Source: Gammaproteobacteria bacterium
GTDB taxonomy: Bacteria > Pseudomonadota > Gammaproteobacteria > Xanthomonadales > Wenzhouxiangellaceae
Direction: 5' to 3'
DNA length: 64,000 bases
NCBI GenBank assembly: GCA_009908385.1
Contig: JAAAPE010000064.1
Location: forward strand, 1 to 64,000
The notes beneath the pieces are model-generated. The model was not told where the DNA came from. It made no database searches and saw only the letters and a list, made by a program, of their open reading frames with translations. This document shows, in pieces, positions 57,990-64,000 of the stretch. Every line of letters begins with the position of its first letter. The first letter of the stretch is position 1. Position numbers and translations under genes: made by a program.

Positions 57990-58466
57990 GTGCGACTGCT
58001 TTTTCTGTCTCCTTTCATCGCTTTGCTGCTCGGTGGTTGCGCGACGTTCACCTACAGCGAACCGCCCACGGTCAGCGTGACTTCCCTTTCGTTCGCGCCG
58101 CAATCGGAAGCGGCGTTTCCGGCCATTCAGGTTCAGCTCCGGGTGGTCAACCCCAATCGCGCCAGCTTGCCGCTGGTCGGCATGAGCTACAGCCTGGAGA
58201 TCGAGGATGCCCGAATTCTGACGGGCGCCACGGCCGACCTGCCCGAAGTGCCTGCATACGGCAGCGCCGACGTCATGGTGGAGCTGGCCCCTGATCTGAT
58301 CGGCGGTGCCCGTCTGCTGACCAGCCTGATGAGCGGGCGGCACGACCAACTGGATTTTCGATTCAGTGCGCGTCTCGACGTGGGCGGCTGGCGACCGAAC
58401 ATCCGCATCGAGGAGACCGGGCGCCTCGAACTCGGAGGCAACGATCGGACTTTCCGATTCGATTGA
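57990..58466 (+). CDS. LEA14/WHy-like lipoprotein, GTG start
   Basis: Lipobox 'ALLLGGCATF'; 'PAIQVQLRVVNPNRASLPLVGMSYSLEIE'. Confidence 0.75.
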   Translation: MRLLFLSPFIALLLGGCATFTYSEPPTVSVTSLSFAPQSEAAFPAIQVQLRVVNPNRASLPLVGMSYSLEIEDARILTGATADLPEVPAYGSADVMVELAPDLIGGARLLTSLMSGRHDQLDFRFSARLDVGGWRPNIRIEETGRLELGGNDRTFRFD

Positions 58467-58582
58467 TCTCGTGATGGAAGTGAGTTGCGCTGGTCGGCTT
58501 ACCCTGTTGTGGGGGAGGTGTCCATCCCGACCATGCCGAGCGCCCGCCGCCGGTGGCGGCGGGGCAGCAAACGTGGAGACCT

Positions 58583-59593
58583 TCAGCCCTGTCCGGTCTG
58601 GGGAGCACCGCCCTGCGGCGGTTCGTCCGAAGGCTCGGGCTTGGTGCCCTTCTCGCGGTCCCAGTCCATGGCCTTGGTCTTCATCTCGCCGAATTTCTTG
58701 GAGACGCTGCTGAGCTTGTCGTCCCACTCGGGATTCGGCTGCTGGCCTTCGGTGACCTTGAAGTAGACCTGCATCAGGGCGGTCATGCCGATGGGCTCGA
58801 TGACGGCCTGCTTGATGCCCCATGCGAACACCAGGGCGATGACTAGGGTCAGGACGCCGGCGGTGCCCGGGAACAGGGAAACGAGGCCGGCGACCGGAAG
58901 CAGGACCACCAGGAACACGATGAACGTCAGGCCCCAGATCAAGAAGGCCAGCCAGAAGGCGTTCTTCAGGAAGGTCTTGTAGTTCTGGGCGTAGAGCACC
59001 AGCGCGGTCTGGCCCGAGCGCCAGGGATTGTCGGCCTTGGTGCGCATGTTGTGCGCCAGGATGACCTCGTCGAGGTAGGTCAGCGACAGGTTGATGACCG
59101 TGTTGATGAATTTCACCAGGCCCTGGATGCCGGGAATCGGCAGGAAGGACGTGATGGTGAAGAAGGCCCGATTGAAGGCCTTGAGCACGGCCTTGATCAG
59201 CTGGTCGATGCCGAACAGGACCGAGGACTCGACGAAGCGCTCGCGCACGATTCCCTGGGCGTAGTCGATCTGGCCCTTGCCGCCGGGCAGCTCCCTGCCT
59301 TCCAGCAACTCGACGAGCACGGCGATATGGCCGGCCTTGACCATGTAGAGCAGGTATTCCCGCAGGAAGTAGAGGATGGCCGAGGTGATGCCGAAGCCCA
59401 CCAGGCCGCCCCAGACGCTGAACGCCCCGGGGTCGTCGCCGATATGGCCGAGAAAATACCCGATTCCCGCGCCGACGCCGGTCACGAGCACGTAGGCGAG
59501 CGTAATGCCGAAGTAGATCAGGAATCGAAAGATCAGAAACGGCAGCGTCTTGGCCATCAGGCCGAGCACGTCGCCGATCTTGAAGTCCATCAT
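58583..59593 (-). CDS. Polytopic membrane protein, hypothetical
   Basis: Multiple hydrophobic helices, e.g. 'LIFRFLIYFGITLAYVLVTGVGAGIGYFLG'. Confidence 0.75.
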   Translation of the reverse strand: MMDFKIGDVLGLMAKTLPFLIFRFLIYFGITLAYVLVTGVGAGIGYFLGHIGDDPGAFSVWGGLVGFGITSAILYFLREYLLYMVKAGHIAVLVELLEGRELPGGKGQIDYAQGIVRERFVESSVLFGIDQLIKAVLKAFNRAFFTITSFLPIPGIQGLVKFINTVINLSLTYLDEVILAHNMRTKADNPWRSGQTALVLYAQNYKTFLKNAFWLAFLIWGLTFIVFLVVLLPVAGLVSLFPGTAGVLTLVIALVFAWGIKQAVIEPIGMTALMQVYFKVTEGQQPNPEWDDKLSSVSKKFGEMKTKAMDWDREKGTKPEPSDEPPQGGAPQTGQG

Positions 59594-59754
59594 GGGAAAA
59601 CCCTCTTTTTGCCCGGTTGGTGGTGCCTGATATTACGGGAAACCGGGAGGGATCATGTCATCCGGGGCCGGTTTCCCGGGCATTCGGGGTGTCGCCCAGC
59701 CGTCGCGCGCGGGCCGGCCGAAACGGCCGGGAGAGACTGACCAGTCGTCTCGGG

Positions 59755-60900
59755 TCACCTTCGGCGACCGAGCAGCAGTGCGTGCAGATGCGCTGCCAGA
59801 ACGTCCGCCTCGAAGCGGGCGTTGGCGCTGGCGATGTAGACCATGATGTCGGGTTCGGTGAACCAGGAGAGGTCGGTGGCGAAGACCCGATCGCCACCGC
59901 GATGTCCGATGACCGGGCCCCAGGGGCTGTCGCGGAAATGCAGGCCGTAGCCGTAGCCGCTGCCGTCGGCTTCGGTCACGCGGGGCTGCAGCCAGCGTTC
60001 CAGCCAGGGGGCGGGCAGCCAGGCGCCACTGCGGATGGCACGAAACCACTTGATGATCGCCCGCGGCCGGGCGAGCAGGTCGCCGGCGCCCCGGAGGTTG
60101 TAACCGAGCCCGTCTTCGAGTCTCGAGCGATCGAGGTAGTGGCCCCGGTCTTCGCCGCCGGCGCGCCCGCGAACCATTTGGTTCGGCGACCAGTCGGGCT
60201 CGAGCAGGCCGATGCCCGTGATGCCGGCCGGATGCAGCAGCCTCTCCTCGAGGAAACTCTCCCAGGGCTGGCCGCTGACGCGCTCGACCACCGATGCGAG
60301 CAGGTTGTAGGTGACGTTGCTGTAGTTGTAGCCCGTTCCGGGCGCGTGGTCGGGCCGGAACCGGTTGACCCGGCGGATCAGTTCCTCGCGGTCGATCGGC
60401 TCGAAGCGTGGATCACCGTCCCAGTTGCGGTTGTGGATTTCGGCCGGCAGGCCCGCCGAGTGGGTGAGCAGGTGTTCGAGGGGGACGGCTTCCCATGCGC
60501 TGTGCAGGCCGACGAGGTGGCGGCCGACCGGATCGTCGAGGGTCAGGCGGCCGTCGGCGGCCAGGGCCAGCACCGCGCTGGCGGTAAAGGGCTTGGTCAG
60601 GGAGGCCAGCGGCATGACGGCACTGGGTGTGACAGGGCGCGGATCGTCGACACCCATCGTGCCGTAGCCCGAGAGCAGCAGCACTTCGCCCGCATGAACC
60701 ACCGCGACCTGACCGACCAGGCCGTTTGCTTCCATTCGAGCCAGCTCGGCTTCGAGTCGGTCGAGGCCGGTTTCGAGTGTGTCGGAAAGCGGCAGGCTTG
60801 CGCAGGCCGCCAGCGACAGGATCAGGGACGCGAGTAGCAAGGCCCGAAGGCGCCGGCAGGTGGCGGCGAGCCACTGCGCCGGCGTCGTCGGGCCAGTCAC
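59755..60900 (-). CDS. Serine hydrolase (class C beta-lactamase-like/penicillin-binding protein family)
   Basis: 'PLASLTKPFTASAVLALA' (SxxK), 'YNYSNVTYNLLA' (YxN), 'GHRGGD'; lipobox 'LSLAACAS'. Confidence 0.88.
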   Translation of the reverse strand: MTGPTTPAQWLAATCRRLRALLLASLILSLAACASLPLSDTLETGLDRLEAELARMEANGLVGQVAVVHAGEVLLLSGYGTMGVDDPRPVTPSAVMPLASLTKPFTASAVLALAADGRLTLDDPVGRHLVGLHSAWEAVPLEHLLTHSAGLPAEIHNRNWDGDPRFEPIDREELIRRVNRFRPDHAPGTGYNYSNVTYNLLASVVERVSGQPWESFLEERLLHPAGITGIGLLEPDWSPNQMVRGRAGGEDRGHYLDRSRLEDGLGYNLRGAGDLLARPRAIIKWFRAIRSGAWLPAPWLERWLQPRVTEADGSGYGYGLHFRDSPWGPVIGHRGGDRVFATDLSWFTEPDIMVYIASANARFEADVLAAHLHALLLGRRR

Positions 60901-60904
60901 GGCG

Positions 60905-61618
60905 CTACAGGTTGCGAATGTCGACGAAATCCCCGGACTCGTGGTTCTCCTTCAGGTCGTCGAGCAGGTCGAGGATGCTGTCGGCCGCCTCGCGCGGCGA
61001 TGGCATGCGCTCGGTGCCGCGTGCGTCCTTGAGCTTCTGGACCGACGGAAACTCCTCGCTGTCGACTTCGCCGCACAGGTAATCCTGCATGCCGGTCTCG
61101 ACCAGACCGGGCGCGAAGCTGACCAGGTGCGAGTCCGGCATTTCGGGCGCGTAAAGCCTGACGAGGTTGTTCAGTGCTGCTTTCGACAGCGAATAGCCGC
61201 CCCAGCCGTAGTTCATGTTGACCGCCGCCCCCGAGGAGATCGCCACGACCTGGTCGATCGGAATCTGACGTTCGATGAACCAGTCGAGGATGATCTTGTT
61301 GGCCCAGACGTTGACGCGCATCATGTGCTCGAGGTCGTGCACGTCGGTGTGAGAGATTTCCTGGATTCTGCCCAGCATGCCGGCGTTGAGCACCACCAGG
61401 TCGAGGCGCAGGCAGTCCGACAGCAGGCGGTCGAGGCCTTCTTCGAGGTGATTGAGGTTGCCGATGTCCTGCTTGCGGTCGCGAATCCCGTCGTCCTGGT
61501 GATCGGCCAGGGGACAGCCGCGTCGGCTCATACCCCAGACGATGGCGTCGCGATCGAGCAGCGCTTCGGTCAGCCCCAGGCCCAGGCCGCTGCTGTTACC
61601 CGTAATAAAGACGTTCAT
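60905..61618 (-). CDS. SDR-family NAD(P)-dependent oxidoreductase
   Basis: 'MNVFITGNSSGLGLGLTEALLDRDAIVWGMSRR', 'LNAGML', 'YSLSKAALNNLVRLYA'. Confidence 0.9.
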   Translation of the reverse strand: MNVFITGNSSGLGLGLTEALLDRDAIVWGMSRRGCPLADHQDDGIRDRKQDIGNLNHLEEGLDRLLSDCLRLDLVVLNAGMLGRIQEISHTDVHDLEHMMRVNVWANKIILDWFIERQIPIDQVVAISSGAAVNMNYGWGGYSLSKAALNNLVRLYAPEMPDSHLVSFAPGLVETGMQDYLCGEVDSEEFPSVQKLKDARGTERMPSPREAADSILDLLDDLKENHESGDFVDIRNL

Positions 61619-61624
61619 TGCTGT

Positions 61625-63991
61625 TTATTCCCTCCCGATGGTGCGTTCGAACAGGTTCAGGATACGCCAGTACTCGTCCCGCCAGCTATCCGGGCGGGTG
61701 AATCCGTGCCCTTCCATGGGGTACGAGGCCATTTCCCAGTGGTTCTTCTCCAGTTCAATCAGGCGCTGGGCGAGCCGCACCGAGTCCTGGTAGAAGACGT
61801 TGGAATCGAGCATGCCGTGGGCGATCAGCAGGTGCCCCGCGAGCCCTTCGGCGAACTCGATCGGCGAACTGCGCTTGTAGGATTCCGGATCGACCTGCGG
61901 CGTATTGAGGATGTTCGACGTGTAGAAATGGTTGTAGTGCGCCCAGTCGGTGACCGGCCTGAGTGCCGCGCCGGCTTCGAATACCTCGGGTGCCTTGAAC
62001 ATCGCCATGAAGGCCATGAATCCGCCGTAGGAGCCGCCGTAGACGCCGACGCGTTCGGGGTCGGCGTCGTGATTTTCCACCAGCCAGTCGACGCCGTCGA
62101 TCAGGTCCTCGAGCTCCGGGGTGCCCATCTGCCGGTAGATGGCGGTGCGCCAGTCCCGACCGTAGCCGGCGCTGGCACGGAAGTCCATGTCGAGGACGTG
62201 GTAGCCGCGCTCGGTGAGGAGGTTGTGGAACATCTGTTCGCGGAAGTAGTTTGGATAGCGCAGCCAGGTGTTCTGCAGGTAGCCGGCGCCATGCACGAAC
62301 AGCACCACGGGGTGACGGTCGCCGCCATGGGGCGGTTCGGACCGTGCCGGGTAGAACTTCGACCAGACGGGTCGGTCGACGTGGCTGGAGGGCACGCCGA
62401 CGATTCGCGGCTGTTGCCATTCGACGGCCTTGTACTGCTCGGTTCGCGTGTCGGTCAGCGCTTCGAGCTCGCCCGAGTCGAGCTGGACCAGGGCGGCCTG
62501 CGGCGGCAGATAGGACCCGGAGTAGCGCACCAGGACGCGTCCGTTCCCGCCCGGCAGGACGGCGAAAGACTCAATGCCGCCATGATCGGTGATGCGTTGC
62601 AGTTCGTCGCTGCCCAGGTACAGGCGGTAGAGGTCGTATTCGGTGGGATGCGAGCGGTTGGTCAGCATCAGCACCGACTCGCCGTCGGGATCGACGACCG
62701 GATCGAAGACCTCGAAGTCGCCCCGCGTGTGCTGCCGGGAATCGCCCGAGCGCGCATCGACGGTGTGGAAATGGCCGTAGCCGGACTCCTCCGACAACAG
62801 CCAGAGGGATTCGGAGTCCGGCAGCCAGCCGAAGTCGTTGAAGTACCAGTTGATCCATGCCGGGTCGGTCAGGCGATGCCGATTGTCGAGGCCCGGCTCG
62901 TCGTCGCCCGTATCGACCACGCTCAGCCAGCGGTCCTTGTTGTCGATGGCGCGGATCTGAACCGCTGCGAGACTGCCCGAGGGGTGCCACTCGATCCCGC
63001 TGATGCTCACCTCGCGCAGCTCGTCTTCGCCCAGGGGCTCGATGTCCTGTTCTTTCTTGAGCTCGGCCAGAGGGTCGGTGTCGATGCCGGGCAGGCCATC
63101 GAAGCCGAGCTCGTGCTTCACGCGGCTTTCGAGGTCGAGCAACCAGAGTTTGCTCGGGGCGGGATGGTCGCGTCCCACCCGCGTGCGCACGTCCTCGACG
63201 TCGATGTAGCCGGACTCGGTGACGTACTCCGGCATCCGGCCGTTTTGCCCGCGTTCGTGGCCGGTCGGTCGGACGGCGACCAGCAGCCAGCGGCCGTCGG
63301 GCGAAAGCGCGGAGGTCACCGCCTCCATGCCCTTGCCAAGGTACCAGGGCGCGACCGAACGGCTGGGGTCCTCGCTGGCAGCCCTTTCCATTTCCTGGCG
63401 TGCTTCCCGCTCGTCCTCGCGCTGGTCGCGCAGGCTCTCGAACAGTCGCAGCTGCATTTCGGCCAGGTCGTCTTCTGGTTCGGCGTCGGGCGCTTCCTCG
63501 AAGCGCAGGTCGGTCGCTGGCCAGGCAATACGGTCGACCAGGTCGTATATCCACCACTGGTCGCCGCGGCGGAAGATGACGCGGTCGCCCTCCGGGCTGA
63601 AGCCCGGATCGGTGTCGGCCTCGGTATTGCGCGTCAGCTGGAGGAGCTCATCGCGTCCGGGCAGGCGGGCGAACAGGTTGCCGTCGCGCAGAAACACGAT
63701 GCGCATCGTCTCGTGGTGGACGATGGGATCGGTGCCGTCGATGCCGGCCTGTGCGGCGTATTCGACGACCTCGTCGGCGCCGCTGTCGAGATCGATGCGC
63801 CGGATGTCGAACAGCTCGCTGTCTTGCCGTTCGATGCGGTAGTAGACGGCCTCACCGCCGAGTTCCCACCAGGCCGCCTCGACGGGTGGGCCGATCCACT
63901 GCGGGTCTGCCATGATCTGCTCGAGATCGGGCGTCTGGGCCAGCGTGTTGCCGGCCAGCAGCACAGAGGCTGCGAAAAGAAATCGCTTCAT
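61625..63991 (-). CDS. S9-family peptidase (prolyl oligopeptidase/DPP-IV-like), secreted
   Basis: Signal peptide; catalytic 'RVGVYGGSYGGFMAFMAMFKAPEVFEAGAALRPVTDW', 'MLDSNVFYQDSVRLAQRL', 'EGHGFTRPDSW'. Confidence 0.93.
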   Translation of the reverse strand: MKRFLFAASVLLAGNTLAQTPDLEQIMADPQWIGPPVEAAWWELGGEAVYYRIERQDSELFDIRRIDLDSGADEVVEYAAQAGIDGTDPIVHHETMRIVFLRDGNLFARLPGRDELLQLTRNTEADTDPGFSPEGDRVIFRRGDQWWIYDLVDRIAWPATDLRFEEAPDAEPEDDLAEMQLRLFESLRDQREDEREARQEMERAASEDPSRSVAPWYLGKGMEAVTSALSPDGRWLLVAVRPTGHERGQNGRMPEYVTESGYIDVEDVRTRVGRDHPAPSKLWLLDLESRVKHELGFDGLPGIDTDPLAELKKEQDIEPLGEDELREVSISGIEWHPSGSLAAVQIRAIDNKDRWLSVVDTGDDEPGLDNRHRLTDPAWINWYFNDFGWLPDSESLWLLSEESGYGHFHTVDARSGDSRQHTRGDFEVFDPVVDPDGESVLMLTNRSHPTEYDLYRLYLGSDELQRITDHGGIESFAVLPGGNGRVLVRYSGSYLPPQAALVQLDSGELEALTDTRTEQYKAVEWQQPRIVGVPSSHVDRPVWSKFYPARSEPPHGGDRHPVVLFVHGAGYLQNTWLRYPNYFREQMFHNLLTERGYHVLDMDFRASAGYGRDWRTAIYRQMGTPELEDLIDGVDWLVENHDADPERVGVYGGSYGGFMAFMAMFKAPEVFEAGAALRPVTDWAHYNHFYTSNILNTPQVDPESYKRSSPIEFAEGLAGHLLIAHGMLDSNVFYQDSVRLAQRLIELEKNHWEMASYPMEGHGFTRPDSWRDEYWRILNLFERTIGRE

Positions 63992-64000
63992 CGGATGTGT

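Overview
This 64 kb window is a gene-dense chromosomal segment of a high-GC proteobacterium. Gene content and synteny look gammaproteobacterial, but the species is not assigned. It is mostly housekeeping: two-component system, mazG, tRNA-Lys(UUU), parC, tex, a leucine/isovalerate-degradation carboxylase cluster, rpsO-pnp, kdkA, purM-purN, DUF2066/CDP-alcohol transferase/hda, asnB, alkaline phosphatase, murU-amgK, a SUF operon (regulator-sufBCDS-sufU), an SDR and an S9 peptidase. No CRISPR array, prophage or intact transposase gene was seen. The points most worth checking are: (i) a Lon-like AAA+ protein whose protease Ser and Lys both appear substituted; (ii) a SufU homologue lacking its third conserved cysteine; (iii) a 5' remnant of a second biotin-carboxylase gene flanking a GDSL hydrolase gene inserted in the liu cluster; (iv) a predicted LuxR-type promoter next to a LuxR-family gene, reading into a hairpin-rich segment with no convincing ORF; (v) an rpsO leader with mutually exclusive pairings; (vi) several unrelated intergenic repeat classes, including a GTAG-type REP pair and a CGCAAAGACGC hairpin element that occupy the two gaps of the SUF operon, plus three abutting 8/7/8-bp microsatellites; (vii) a tail-anchored BLUF protein, an OmpA protein with C-terminal cadherin-like repeats, and a glycosyltransferase-like protein with a possible PqqD/RRE-like N-terminus. 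All family comparisons are from memory; no searches or folding were run.
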